Notes: generated from the sequence alone by a model not told the origin. Shown: positions 1 through 13,396, counted from the stretch's first letter. The stretch: DNA of 64,000 nucleotides from Cinnamomum chago (GCA_038049695.1 CP142454.1:15694501-15758500), one strand, 5' to 3'. Made by a program: numbers and translations.

Positions 1-3000
1 AGCATTACATTGGGACATCAGATTTGATACTATTTCCATCTGTGGTGGATGTTTGTGGGATTAACAGCGTAAGTCGCGCGATATTTTCAAATGCTGGATC
101 TGCTATTGCTGGGATGGTTATTGGAAGACTGTTGAGAAATGTTGATTCTAGAAATACAACTAAAAAATTGACTGTTGGCATGACTATGTTTGGAGTTACA
201 ACTCCATGTGTAAATGCTGTAAAAGAAAGAATGGAGAAAGAAGGTTATGAGACGCTTGTTTTTCATGCTACTGGCGTTGGTGGGAAGGCTATGGAAGATT
301 TTTTAAGAGGAGGATTCATACAGGTATTGTTCATCTCTAACAGATATATACATATATTGTTAGAGGATTGTTAATTAAACATAAATACAGCAGTACAGAA
401 AACAGAAACTACAACTAGATTCAAAGCTTAGCAAAATCCTGCCCCATATTTGCAGTATCCGCATTATTAATACACTAATGTGTCCTTTGTTAGTTGACTG
501 GAGCTACTATTCTTGTCTGCAAGGAAAGACTTGAACTTGTCATTTCTTGAAAATGCTGAAATGAAAGATGTGGATGTAAATGTTCTTTGAACACCATTTT
601 CTGATTTGCTTCGCGCCGACAGAAAAGCACTTTCCATCCTTCAAGATCAGCAAGATCTTAAAGCTACTGCCTCCAGAGTCATCAGATACCATGACACCGT
701 TTCTTGGTTTTGATGAGCCCTTGAAATAATGAGGCTATCTGTTTCAATAACCACTTGCTTGAGACTCATGTCCTTAATGAGTTGAAGTGCTTTTAGTAAT
801 GCTAATAATTCTGCCTCAAATGGATGAAGCGTGCTTATTTGTGCAGAGAAAGCAGCCACCATCAAACCCCTGTAATGCATATGGTTGTGACATTTGTATC
901 ACCATGCAAATGTGCAAATGCAGCATACTGATGTTACAATGCATTTCACCATTTAATGTACTGCAGAAAAAAAGACTCACCATTTAAATGTACCCAAATG
1001 TTGAAATTTGTTTCATACTTAGGCAGAAATGTGTTACTATTATTAATTTTGTGTGGCGTAGATTTTGAAATCTGATTAGTAGGATACCTGTTCTCTCTCA
1101 TTTCCATATGAAATCATGATCAGTGATAATACTTGATGATGTGCGTTTTGGAGGAAAATTTGGAGAAAACGACAAAACGTTCAAATTGTGCTTTCAAATG
1201 CCTGTGAGAAGGGGATAGCCATCTATTGCATAATATTCAAACCCATTGCAATTCAGTTTACATCCAAATGAACCTGAAGTTTTTTTCTAAATGCTAGTGG
1301 TTTGTTCAATAAAACTCAATATTTCTGAATTGAACTTTCAGACTTGGAGTGAGTATGCTAAAAACAACAGGTAGGTCGATTATAAGGTTCTGTTCTTGAT
1401 AAAGCCTCTGGCTGTTCTAAACCTGCTTTAGGTTTTTGGTGTTCACTCAATTAATTTTTCTCAATTTCATGTAGGGTATTTTGGACATTACAACAACAGA
1501 AGTTGCTGATCATATAGTTGGAGGTGTCATGGCCTGTGACAGTTCGCGCTTTGATGCCATAATTGAGAAGAATGTGCCAGCAATCATAAGCGTGGGGGCC
1601 TTGGATATGGTGAATTTTGGAGGCAAAGTTACAATACCTTCCAAGTATGACCACAGAAAGATCCATATACATAATGCACAGGCATGGACCTCTATCTTGC
1701 GCGTTTTCCCTTATTCTCTCTCATTACCCAACTTGTCATTTAATTCTAAACTCAACCAACCGTACTTGGTATTTCTCAGCTCCAAGATTTGAGTGTAAAC
1801 TTGGAACCTTTCTTGCTTCAACAAAATTTGAGAACTGTCATGGCCCATGGGCTTAGGGATGGGAGAAGTTCCAAGACTAAGTGGTGGTAGAAGATGACTA
1901 CTAGAATGCCATTTCACTGGCTAATTCCCCAAAGGGACACTTCATTCAACATTTGGGCCCCTCTTACAGCCATCGCCAATCAGATGGGATGACAAGGTCT
2001 GTGCACGGATAAAAATGGCCCTATTCAAATCAGATTGTTGTAGGTTTGGATTTTGCCCCAACAATTCATTGTAGTAAAGGTTGTCAAAGGTCTGGATTTT
2101 AAGGCCCCAGATATCAATAGTGAAACCAAATTAGAAAACTAGACATGAGAAAAGCATTAGTTTTGGTTCAATTTTCTTTCTGCATAGGGTTTCTTTCTGC
2201 AAGTTCCCTATCTGTTGAGATTTCATGATTGCCTCCAAGTCTCACTCCAACTCTTCTTTCAATTAATCGACCTGCACTCATATATTACTATAAATGGGTT
2301 AAAAACAAGAATAATGATGATGAAGTACCAACTGATATGAGATCAATCACATCTCATGCCTGGTTCAATCCACCCACCACCATCATGGGGTATGGTTCAA
2401 TCCAATGGCCCATCGCCAGTATGTTGAGAATGGTTTCAGACTGTTATTGGGTTTGCACACCCCTGATTTTGGGTTTTGCCAAGAAAGCAGGGGAGAATTT
2501 GAAGGAAGAGGACAGCGTAATTATGCAACCGACGACTATTGTGGCTTAGGGATAAGACCATAAAGAATTACTGTCAAGGTGCTTTTGTGACATTTTTATG
2601 TCTTTTATCATTAGCCCATGGAAATCAGGTTGAAGAGGCACTAATCTGTAAAAATATATCAACATTTTCAAATGTTTCAAAGGATGAATCTCCTTGCCAT
2701 ATGCCTGTCCATTTTTAAATTCTTCCAAAAGATTATCAAATAGTTATTATAAAATTGGAAAAGATAGCCTTTCCAAAAAAAAAAAAAGGAAGTTCGAAAG
2801 ATGTTACAAGCATTTCTATTGTTCAAACTACATTTTCACATTCTACCATGTATGATTCACGATTTTTAGTTCTTGATATTGATACATTTTCTCTACTCTT
2901 AGATTGTAGATTTTTTAATTAGAATCATATAGGCAGGTCTAATGAATCAACTTTTTTCCAGGTTTCACTCATGCGAACTACCCCAGATGAGAATAAGGAA

Positions 3001-6000
3001 TTTGCTAGTTTTATAGCAAACAAACTGAATAAGTCAACATCAAAAGTATGTGTCTGCTTACCACAGAAAGGTATCTCTGCTTTAGATGCTCCAGGAAAGC
3101 CGTTTTATGACCCTGAAGCTACAGGGACCCTTATAAATGAGTTGGAGAAACTCATTGGGAAAAATGAAGACCGGCAGGTATCTTCATTGTTTGATGTGAT
3201 TGGTTGATGTATCTTCTGCTTTTTTACTGTCATGGATGCATCCCTTCTAAATTTATGCTGTTCCCTTTCATAGGTGAAGGTACTTCCATATCATATTAAT
3301 GATCCCGAGTTTGCAGATGCATTGGTGGATTCATTCTTGGAGATGAAAAACAAGATTCCCAAAATCTCATGTCTTCAACAGAGTGCTTTTCATGAACAAA
3401 AACAAGACCATATCGAAGACACAGTTCCACATGGATGTTACTCAGGAAGCAGTGGCATCTGGTACAATCCATCCGACTTTCCTGATGCACAACCAGGTCA
3501 TACTGCAATCTTTTACACATTCCTTTCTCTCTGTAGTTTATTTTGTTTCAGTTGATTTAGAAAAAATTAAAATCTGCTCCCACATCGCCCATGAGACTGC
3601 CCAGAGACTGGGCTATAAGTCAGGACCCCCGCCTATTGCAGCATGAGGCTTTTGGGACGCTTGCGGGCTAGCCCAGAAACAAAACCGTGCTGGCAGAGGC
3701 CCAAAGCGAACAATATCGTGCTGGTGGGACGGGTCTGTGACAAAATGGTATCAGAGTCGAGGGCGGATTTCCTCTGAGTGGTGGGGATTGTAAGATCCCA
3801 CATCGCCCATGAGACTGCCTAGAGACTGGGCTATAAGTCAGGACCCCCGCCTATTGCAGCATGAGGCCTTTTGGGACGCCTGCGGGCTAGCCCAGAAACA
3901 AAACCGTGCGAGCCGAAGCCCAAAGCGGACAATATCGTGCTCGTGGGACAATCTGTGACACGGGTTTATGACATACAAGAAGCTGATCTTAATATTATGG
4001 TGTGAATAATAATGGAAGCTTCAAATTTACAGAACTTGGTATGCAAACATGTCTACAGTGTTCAGCCAGACACCTTGGGAAAGCCCCTGTTATAAGCTAA
4101 TGTTTAAAGATGGATTTTGAAAATAATACCTAACCAAATATCTTGCTATGACTTGAAAATATTGAAAAATCTGCTTTACAAGCATTCTTGGAACTACAGA
4201 AGTATTTGCACATAACCATCATCAATACTGATAGTTATAGAAATTATTAAATTGCATGTATTATCATTGTAGAGTTGCCTTTCTTAGGTTGGTTGGGTGG
4301 GGGTGGAGATGGTTACTAATATGTTCAAAGAGAATGATCCCCTCTTCTAGAATGGTTTGTAATATTGTAGGCCATGTTTAGAATTTCCATAGGAGAACGG
4401 AAATGGTTTCATAGAATCAAGGGAGAGGAGGCGAAGGATCAAGGGTGAAGATATATTTACCAGAGACTGTTTTATGTATTATCCATTATGTCTGTTCCAT
4501 GAATTGCAAGTTATAACAAGGAAAGATATTTGCATTACAAACATTCTCATTAGTGATGATAGGTTTGTATTCGGCTGAAGTCACCAGCTGTTTGGATCAT
4601 AATTACCAATAAGCTTTCCCTGAAGTTAAATAATCATTTCAACTGAAATATTTCATTCTGTACAGAAATGCATTTTGCAGGAAAAAAAGAGGCGTGTTAT
4701 ATATTGGATCGTTGAGAGGCTAGACTGTAAATTCTATGACATAACTTCTTTTAAGAAATATAGAATTTTCAAGACATTTGGAATAATTGTGTCAGTTCTC
4801 TCTTTTCTAAAATCTATAATTTCAAATGTTAAAATATTCTTAGTATTTTCATAGGCACAAACTGAAAGTCACACACATGCATACACACACATGCGTGCAC
4901 ACACATCCCACATATTTGTTTGGAAAAATAGAAATTAGGGACAAAAATGGGTGGATCCATGACCAAACCTGAATTATTTATTAGGAGCCTACCTGTATAC
5001 AAGTTCAAATTAAGGATATGAACCCAAACCCAAATTCAACTAGGAAAAGGCGGACCTAAATTTCTATGAAGTAGTTGATATATTAAATGTGTGGTTTGAC
5101 AGGAAACTTATCCTTAAAAGGGATGAGTGAAGAAGTTGTACTCACAAAGCAAGAATTGATGGGATAAGGATTAAATTTTATCATGATTGTGATTATTCAT
5201 TGTACTTTGAAAAGACAGTGACAAAGAGCAATGGAAGTGTTAATGGTTTCCAATTTTCAGAAAATAATATGGGTGCATTACATTACCGAGAATCATATGG
5301 GTGGTAGTTTTTACTAGAATATGCACCTCATATTTCAGTTTTGATTTCTTTTTCTTCTTCTTCTTCTTTTTTTTCATTTTACTATCTTGACAGAGATTTC
5401 CGAGTTTATGGTTCACAACAAACAGATTGTGACTTATTGGAAATCAAAGATAATACCTTTTATAATCTATCAACTAGATATGAAATAACAACTTCACCGT
5501 TTCCTATGCAGAAACTTTGAAGAGAACTCAGGCAATATTACAGAAATTGATAAAAACAATACAGAATGGGACTCCTATAATAGGGGCTGGTGCAGGAACA
5601 GGCATATCTGCCAAGTTTGAAGAAGCAGGTGGCGTGGATCTTATAGTATTGTATAACTCAGGACGCTTTCGGATGGCTGGAAGGGGTTCCTTGGCGGGTT
5701 TATTGCCTTTTGCAGATGCAAATGCAGTGGTTCTTGATATGGCTAATGAAGTATTGCCTGTAAGTTTCAATCCTGGCTGATTATTTATGAAATGAAGTAT
5801 ATATTAGCACCTTTTTTTTTACCAGTGATGGTACATGGTGGGACCATATATTGGTAATCTTACCTGTTCATCTGGTGTGCTCCATAATGGAATGGCTACG
5901 TGCTATCTACCCTATTGGATAGTCTTTACTTTGTGATTGATCATTGATGGCTTGCAAAAGTACAGTAGGGATAACTCAGACAGAAGGATCACATGGAAAA

Positions 6001-9000
6001 AATATTTTAGCATCCTCCAGTAGTTGAAGAGGCCATCATTTTACTAACAAAGATTTAATCAAATATTATGGTTCATTTTTGTTATGGACTTTATAATAAT
6101 GTTTGTAAGTGTGACCTTTTACGGTATGTAGGTGGTGGAGGAAGTACCGGTTCTTGCTGGAGTTTGTGCTACTGATCCGTTCCGTCGAATGGATCACTTT
6201 CTAAAGCATCTGGAATCCATTGGGTTTTCTGGAGTGCAGAATTTTCCTACAGTTGGGCTTTTTGACGGTAGCTTTCGCCAGAATCTGGAAGAGACAGGAA
6301 TGGGATACGGGTCTGCTTCCTGAAAACTATTGACATTAATTTATTTGCCCTATTGTTTGCTATGAGTTCTATATTGCAGAACTGAATCCTTCTTGGTTTC
6401 TTTCTTTTTTTACTTTGTTCTGCTGCTGCTGGTGCTGTTTTAGCTTGGAGGTGGAAATGATTAGGAAAGCACACAGATTGGGTCTCTTGACAACTCCCTA
6501 TGCTTTCAATCCAAATGAAGCCATTTCCATGGCAAAAGCTGGTGCAGATATTATAGTAGCACATATGGGGCTCACAACATCAGGATCAATTGGTGCAAAG
6601 ACAGCTGTGTCCCTGGAGGACAGTGTTGGTCGCGTACAAGCTATTGCAGATGCAGCAGTTGGAATCAATCCAAATGTTATTGTGCTCTGCCATGGAGGTA
6701 TTTAGTAGCCTTTTATTTAATATTGGTCCTATGCTCAGAAATTGTATAATGTTCTATGCTACAAAATTCCCTATGATTGGGGCCCTTGTTCAAGTGATCT
6801 GGATCATTGATCTGATGGCCTCTGCTGTTGGTGGGTGATGACCCAATAATCTTCCAGATAGGAATATCCTAACCATTATTGGACCAGTGATCTACAAATA
6901 GACAGTTAAGAAAAGAAATGCATCAAAAGTCCAGAAAAATGGCCGAAGTCTGATGTTCAGAATCTTCAGTTTTGAAAGTTGTTATGGGGTTTTACATCAA
7001 TGGTGGTCTTTCAGTTCAAACGTGTAGATCACCTATATAAAGAATTGAGTATCTCAGCAAACTATACATTTGGTGTGGCATAGGACTAATAATTCCTCCT
7101 ATAAAATTATGTTACTCTAGGATTTGTATATCAGTCTTTGTGGTAATTAGTATACATATTATTATATTAAAGCCTTTATAAGAAGTGAATTTGGTAATGA
7201 CATGAATAAGGATGAAACAATTCACAAAGCTTGCATTGGCCAAGTGTAATTTATAAAGAAATACATGAAGGCTAGATGCGCTGAATAATTTCTCAAACAT
7301 GTTACATACAAGCACGATAGGACCCTGTTTCATTGCCTTTGATTTGGTTCATAGTGTTAGGAGTAGGATTTCTCATGCTCCTACAGAGCTCTGTACTTTT
7401 TCTCATGTATATTATTTCAACAGATCTTAGGACTACCTTTTCTTTTAGTTAGAAGGATAGCCCGCCTCATCTTAAGCAGCAGTTTCTCTTTTAGTTTGAG
7501 GGATAACTAATATCCCTTATCTGAAGCAGTGGTTGTAACATTCTCGCATCAAAGCGAGTGTGAGAAACACACAATTATCTTCTCTCATCTCCTAGTTCAT
7601 GGGACAGTCCTGCATCCCACGCCATTGGATTTATGAGACTGAAAATTTAAGAAAATGGTATATTCATAATGACATACAGTTCCTTCCAACCCTCTCTTCT
7701 AAGTTGTCTGGTGGGGGAGATCTTGACTTGTACCATATCATTCTAACTATAAAAAGTGAAAGACTATTATTTTTGTCCCTGTTATTTTGTCATTTAGTGG
7801 ATATACTGAGCACTTCAGATCACTTTAGATTGTAACATATTCAGCCGAGGCTCAAGTTTGCGCTAATCTATGTTCCAAGTAAAATAATTAATATATGAAA
7901 TATATCAAGCTTGAGCTAACCTAAGCTTAGCTCATATTTTATTTGAGGAATGCTCAAACTTGGCTCAAGCATGATTGAATGCTCGTGATTCGAGCTTGAA
8001 CTCAAGCTGTAAAAGCTCAGTAGACAATAGCTTGATAAAAATGAAGCTGGGCTCAGCTTGGCTTGGCTCATTGACAGCCTTGTTTCCTATGCTAAAAAAT
8101 GACAGAGTTTAGAGCAGATGCTTCAACTGTACATATCCCAAATAACCTCGGTAAAGTGTGTCATTAACTTGGACTTGTGAAAGGGCCAATGTGCTCTCAT
8201 CTCTCTTAGTTGAACCTTTTCCCCTTTGATTATTTAGGGGAACAATTCATTGCCAAAGGAATAACCAAAGTGATGCAAGTCCTTTTTTTCCTTTTTGGAT
8301 CAATAATAGTAAGACTATATTAATTGAGAAAGAAGTTCATACATTTTACAAGACAAAAAGTGAAGAAAAACAACCATAGGTGCTAGCACATTATACCCAA
8401 TGCTCAATACAATTAAATAAGAGAAGCCTCCAATGCACAAACCTGTTTAGCTAAAACGTCTGCAATACCATTGGCAGACTGGCTAATTTGATGAAAACCA
8501 ACTTGTTGAAATATAACCACATTCCCAAGGACCTGACGCAATAGAGTTTACCCATTAGATAGTCGGATCGCTTTCCAAAATTAATTCCTCCAGGAATGAA
8601 TCTGAATATATGCAAAGTGCTTCCAAGACTGCTGATGCCTCTTTTTCATTGGAATTCCTCACCCCCAAATGTTTTAAGAAGATGAATGATATTTAGCCGA
8701 AAGCAATAAGAAGAAAATGTTTTCAAAAAATTGTCTTATACATCGTGAGATTGACAGCTGTATTTTATAGGCCTTTGAGAGCCCAATCAAGTCTACAATC
8801 ATGGCCAATCAATACCAGTGACGGTTACAATCAAATCTCACAAATCTCCTATGATCCTATCCTTTTACAACTGGACACTCATCTCTGTTCTCCTAGGATT
8901 GCAACAATAAGCTCAATCATCTCTTAAGATGATTACATATCAGTACAATCAGAACCGACTTATGTTTGTGGACCCCATCTCTACAAATAATACTTCCCTT

Positions 9001-9315
9001 TTGTAATTCCAATGCAAATTCCTTTGAAAGTTTTAACCATCCTAATGTTTCTATAGCATAGCAATTTAAAATTCAAAGATTGAGCTTCTTTATCATTGTT
9101 GCTGATGCTGAAGCTGCTATTGCTCCCATAGCTTTAAAAAAAAGAATCTTGTGAGACTTTCAGGTCCTATTTCTGGCCCAAAAGATGCAGAATTCGTACT
9201 GCAGAATACCAAGGGAGTTCACGGGTTTTATGGTGCATCAAGTTTGGAGAGGCTGCCAGTGGAGAAAGCAATTACAAGCACAGTCAAAGAATACAAATCA
9301 ATTTCTATCAAGTGA
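1..9315 (+). CDS. Tm-1-like protein gene (UPF0261 plus TIM-barrel domain), 3' eight exons, 5'-partial
   Basis: Exons read as (1)..323, 1475..1681, 2962..3177, 3274..3496, 5512..5759, 6132..6310, 6444..6697 and 9164..9315, with TGA at 9313. All join in phase and give about 599 residues. The family is about 750 residues, so roughly the first 150 lie left of the window. The first half carries the UPF0261/Tm-1 N-terminal fold ([50 protein letters not shown]). The second half is the PEP-hydrolase-like TIM barrel ([71 protein letters not shown]). In tomato one allele of Tm-1 binds tobamovirus replication proteins; the ordinary cellular role of the family is not settled, so no resistance function is inferred here. 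The intron after exon 2 begins with GC instead of GT. Introns 1, 4 and 7 hold retroelement debris. Family assignment is secure; the exon ends were not checked against a transcript. Confidence 0.9.
600..900 (-). mobile_element. LINE RNase H-like fragment in intron 1 of the Tm-1-like gene
   Basis: The minus strand at 647..880 reads an RNase H-like stretch ([25 protein letters not shown]). This is the E-A-E-L-x-A-L-x-x-A-L and E-x-D-S pattern of the RNase H domain found at the 3' end of plant non-LTR retrotransposons. It is short and has no intact neighbours, so it is a decayed fragment. The rest of intron 1 (324..1474) shows nothing else. Confidence 0.55.
3575..3960 (+). mobile_element. TRIM-type LTR retroelement in intron 4 of the Tm-1-like gene
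   Basis: Two direct repeats, about 3575..3742 and 3789..3960 (about 170 bp each), flank a 46-bp middle. Both repeats end in TGTGACA, and the second starts TGTAAGATCCCACATCG. Directly after the first repeat lies TGGTATCAGAGT (3746..3757), the initiator tRNA-Met primer-binding site used by plant TRIMs. A purine-rich tract (GTGGTGGGGATT) precedes the second repeat. No coding sequence is present. The LTRs share short blocks (CATGAGG, AAACCGTG, CAAAGCGGACAAT) with the Cassandra LTRs at 43 kb but lack the 5S-like part. No clear target duplication is visible. The rest of intron 4 (3961..5511) is AT-rich with a CA-rich patch near 4870. Confidence 0.8.
8290..8680 (-). mobile_element. Decayed LINE 3' end in intron 7 of the Tm-1-like gene
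   Basis: Read on the minus strand, 8680 down to 8290 gives broken pieces of a LINE-type RNase H region ([11 protein letters not shown], then [12 protein letters not shown], then a piece matching the usual [10 protein letters not shown] ending) followed by an AT-rich tail. Stops and frameshifts are frequent. The 2.5-kb intron (6698..9163) otherwise holds low-complexity AGCTTGAGCTC-like repeats at 7840..8080 and no recognisable gene. Confidence 0.45.
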
Positions 9316-11664
9316 GATGCAACACGCAAATTAATCTCCATCTCATATTCTTGGTTGTGTATCAGTTTTCCATGTTATGTGAATGGCTCTCATTTTCGCT
9401 TTAGTTTACTTATTTTTTATCTTGTCTTTGTTTGAGTGTAAGGGTGAATAGAATGATACTGATGAAAACTGCACAAATAAGGTTGTTAAGATGTTCACTA
9501 AAGAAACAAAATGCTTCAATGATTAATAAAAGAAAAAAGAACAAAAACGAGAGGGGTGAAAATAAAAGGATTGCTTTTATCAGTTCATAATGTTTTAGTC
9601 CATTCTAAATGTGTAGTGCACAATGAGATGCAATGGACTTTCATTTCTTTTCATTCAGCATTCAAAATAGTGATGCAACACCATCTGTGAGCCCTTTAAA
9701 TCTTCAATCCCTTGGTACTTGCACACTTGTAGGTTGTTGCATTTTCTTTATCCTGTGATAAGATTGGGTGAAATTTATGGGACTGTAAATAGACAAATGA
9801 GATTAACATTCAGCCTGTTTTCTGGAATGGAGACCAAGATCTTGGATATCCAACAAATCTGCACCACGTTGGCTTGAGTTGGCAGATATGGATATAAAGT
9901 GATAAGCTTCTGATATCACAAAATCTTAGATGGCATCCCAATTTGTACTGTTACTACACACAAATCTGGTTCACCTGAATCCTTAAATACAGACTTATTT
10001 TTCAATCAAAATAATTTTAACACCCCTTATCACAAACTTAGGATGGTTTGTAGTAGGAATCAGCCCGTGATACTATGATGGTGTGTATTAAGGAAAAGTT
10101 AAAAATTAAAAAAAAAAGAAGAAGAAGAAGAAGAAGAAGATTGATTTAAATAAAGAAGATGGTGACACTATATAAAAGATAGAAGAACAATGGATAACTG
10201 CAGGAATGTTTATACAGTTGTTTTAAAGAAAATAAACCTTTTTCTATCTGAAGTATGGTTAGCAATAGAGGCAGATATGTAGCATTAAATAGCAGAAATT
10301 GTTGTTTATTGCAATGCTAAATAGCAGTGAGGCTTACCGATAAATTTTCTTTTTTAAGAAAAATGAAATCTGTATTGGCCGATATTATTGTAATCAAACA
10401 CATAATAGTGAGAGCCATTTTTTCTGTTTCTTTCACTATTTTTGTCTGCTAAGAATCTTAGCTAATTGTGGTTAGGAGACTCTGTTTGATCAGGAATATA
10501 GACAGGAAGTTCCTTAAAGAGGGGTTAATTGATAATCGCATACTCTTGCAGTCTTGCTGTGAGCGACAATCCAGGTGGGGCCCACTTGGATGCATGCCTC
10601 TTATTTAGGATGGGAGAGCCAAGGGTATTATTAATGAGGGCTAGGCAGAAAATGGGTTCATTCAACTTCCCTAACACTTGATTTACTCGTTCAAAGATTA
10701 ACAATAGTTAATCATATGTTTTTCTTATTTAAAATTTAACTGTAAATGCACTCTTGGTGTCACATTATGGTTTGGGGCCAATGGGATCATAGGTGGGCCC
10801 TACATTTCTGTAGCTGTAAGATTGTTTTGGTCTTATGTGTAGGTGTGGTGTGCCAGATTCATCTTACAAAAGTCTTTGGCAAGGGTTGTTAGTGAAAAAT
10901 ATGAAGAGAATCCAACTTATGTGACGTGGTTGTATGATGTCATTGAATTCCCAGTTATATTATACTTTAATGATCTATTATATTTGCTTTAATCAGTAAT
11001 TAAACATGACCCTGTATCCTGATACCACTAGAATGCAGGGAATCAATCCACAAAGTAGAGGCCACTACAAAAGTAGAAAGCCCAAGGGTCAGCTAACCCT
11101 AGAGTCTCAGATCAATTCATTGACCATTTTAGCTTCAGATTTAAATCAGCTAGGCTGAGGCAAATGGCCTTCATAAGAACTATCGGTTTATCTATTGGCT
11201 TTCTATTAATGGCCTTAAATTGTATGAGAAATGTTCTCCAACGAGCTGCAACATATGCAGGCAAGCTTTATGGGGCCCACTTGGGCCCACGTTTGATTTG
11301 TGCAAGCCTATTCACACTCTCATCCAACCATGCTCCAACACCAAGCTCGGTTTCACTCTCATCAAACCTTTATACACCATTGGATTTAATCTTAAAAAAA
11401 GTCTATGGTTGAAAGACTACTAAACATTAAGGCTATTATATCAAGGGCCAAGATGAGCTGACAAGGCTTATTTTCATGTTGACCCTTATCCATGACGAGA
11501 CATTTCCATGTACCATACACCCACTAGAAGGCATTTAAGTGGGTCCCATGAGCTGGACTGCATATAAAAAGCATTGAGTATGCTTGTAGGAGAACATTGC
11601 TCCTAATCCAAAACACGCTTATATCACAGGGTAAATGGTCTTTTGATTGACCTTCGGCTATAGC
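9316..11664. other. Intergenic stretch without recognised gene
   Basis: This stretch follows the Tm-1-like stop codon and includes its 3' UTR. A (GAA)n run lies at about 10119..10140. Open frames are short with no family resemblance (for example 11164..11412). I see no gene or element with termini. Confidence 0.6.
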
Positions 11665-12058
11665 TAGGGTTGTAAACGGGTTGGTTCCGGTCCAGGTCCA
11701 TGATGGACTTAGAGCCACAACCGTTAAGGAGAAAGTGGAACCAGATCCGGACTCAGAACCATTTCAGAACCTACTTCTTGACTTTGGAACCAGAACGAGA
11801 ACCATATATGGGGCGGGTCTGGATCCGGGTCCGAGTCTTGGTAGAGAATTATATTAAATATATATATATATATAGTTTTTAGGAGTGATTTTCGAAAATT
11901 GAGGTAATATGTCGGGTCTCGGGTCCACGGGTCTGAACTAAGGTGGAACCAGACCCGGACCCATTTACTAATTGGGGCCTGAATAAGGAGCCAGACCCGG
12001 TTTTTAACTGGTCGAAATCTTCGGATAATCAAAGAATAGGGACCCATATTCATCTCTA
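11665..12058. mobile_element. hAT-type non-autonomous element, copy A
   Basis: The element starts TAGGGTTGTAAACGGGT; its other end, rebuilt from the related copy B, is the near-complement TAGGGATGTAAATGGGT. It is flanked by an 8-bp target duplication GCTATAGC (11657..11664) / GCTATAAC (12059..12066) with one mismatch, the length typical of hAT transposons. The interior is rich in GGTCCGGGTC / GACCCGGACC inverted motifs and has no transposase. It lies between the Tm-1-like and AAA-ATPase genes. Confidence 0.75.
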
Positions 12059-12424
12059 GCTATAACTCAGCTTGTTAAGACATGGATATGTGAATTTTGG
12101 TTCCTTTTATAGCTAAAAAAAGAAGAAAAAAAAAAGAAAAAGAAAACAATTATCCAAATAGAAAAAAGAATGCCATTTCTCTTCTTTTTCTGCAATGCAT
12201 CAACTTGAAGCTCAGGGCACGGCTCAAAGACTTAGAAAAAATCTTTACTAAATTCGTACGTTAGTCAGTCAATGCAGGACTTTTCATTCAACCCTCTTTC
12301 TTAGAAAATACTGTCATGTGAACTTGCTGCGAAGTTGCTCTCATTATTGCTTTTTCTCACCCACCACCACCTTTTGTTTTGTTCTTCTTATTTAGGTCTT
12401 GTAGATCGTAAACTTCTCGGAAAT

Positions 12425-12544
12425 GGAACCATGTTTGGACCAAACAGGGGTTGACATGTAGGGGGGCGGGTGTGGGGGCTGAGGAGAGAGACACGCCCCC
12501 TGATGTGGCTTTCTCTGTTTGGTCCAAATAGGGAATCCGGTTCC
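12425..12544. repeat. Inverted repeat (possible hairpin or MITE remnant)
   Basis: The left arm 12425..12450 (GGAACC...TTTGGACCAAACAGG) and right arm 12514..12544 (TCTGTTTGGTCCAAA...GGTTCC) are complementary apart from a few inserted bases, with a G-rich loop of about 60 bp between them. There are no clear target duplications. It sits about 850 bp upstream of the AAA-ATPase start codon. Confidence 0.5.
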
Positions 12545-12629
12545 TTAACGGAACTTCTCACCTGAAGTATTATTGCAGTCCTCCCCTTTATCCTCCTACA
12601 AGCCCAATTACCACCAGTTCTTCATTTCT

Positions 12630-13375
12630 ATTGTCCCACAATACCCAGATCTGAAAATACTTCAATTTAAGTAGCAATCCTGCAAAACCAGTCACAAAAC
12701 TTCTTAGAATCTATTGAACTGCAATACTCAGATCCAAAAGTCTCCCCAAATAATTATCCAGTTACCAGAATTTCTAACATCCATTGAGCTACAATACCCA
12801 GAACAGAGAACACTCATAGTAGTACTCAGATCTGGGAAAGACAATCAAATCAGACAGTCGCCTGTAGTCCTGTAGTCCTAATACCAAAATCTTCGTCAAG
12901 TCTACTGAACTGCAGTACCCAGATCCCAAAAGACTGGAGCAGTGATCCTGCCAATCAGTAATACATTGTTCTTCGGTTCCATTCAACTTCAATGACAAGA
13001 TCCAAAAGGACTCCAAACCACTGGTAATCCTGCAAACTCACCAATTACCAAAACTTGTTTCAAGTCAATTGAACTGAAAGATTAGAAATCAGAAGTAACC
13101 CTGTGAACCCAATAACCAGAACTAGTTCAAATCCATTGAACTACAATACCCAGATCCAAAAAGATTCCAAATCATTACTAGTCGTTCACACACAGTACCT
13201 GAACTTCTTCAAATCAGTAGTAACTCTTCAAACCGAATTAGCGAAACTCCTTCGAATTCATAAAAATTCAACACCGAGATCTGAGAAGACCCCAAATCAG
13301 TCTTCACAACCAGTCACAAATCCTCCTTCAATCCATTTTATCTACCATACCCAGATCCAAAAACAGTCCAAAGTG
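12630..13375 (+). repeat. Degenerate tandem repeat array upstream of the AAA-ATPase
   Basis: A motif of the form CCATTGAACTACAATACCCA followed by GATCCAAAA recurs in degenerate form near 12640, 12712, 12780, 12820, 12899, 13060, 13132, 13273 and 13334. Between the motifs are similar phrases such as CCAATTACCAAAACT and TAATCCTGCAAAC. Spacing runs from about 40 to 170 bp, most often 60 to 110. The array ends about 20 bp before the ATG at 13397, so it forms the promoter-proximal region and/or 5' leader. Confidence 0.65.
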
Positions 13376-13396
13376 GTAATTCTCTCATATAACATA

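Noticed and set aside
13103-13396. N-terminal extension of the AAA-ATPase frame
   Set aside because: The frame is open but has no ATG and is made of the upstream repeat array; family proteins start at the hydrophobic MASAES-type segment.
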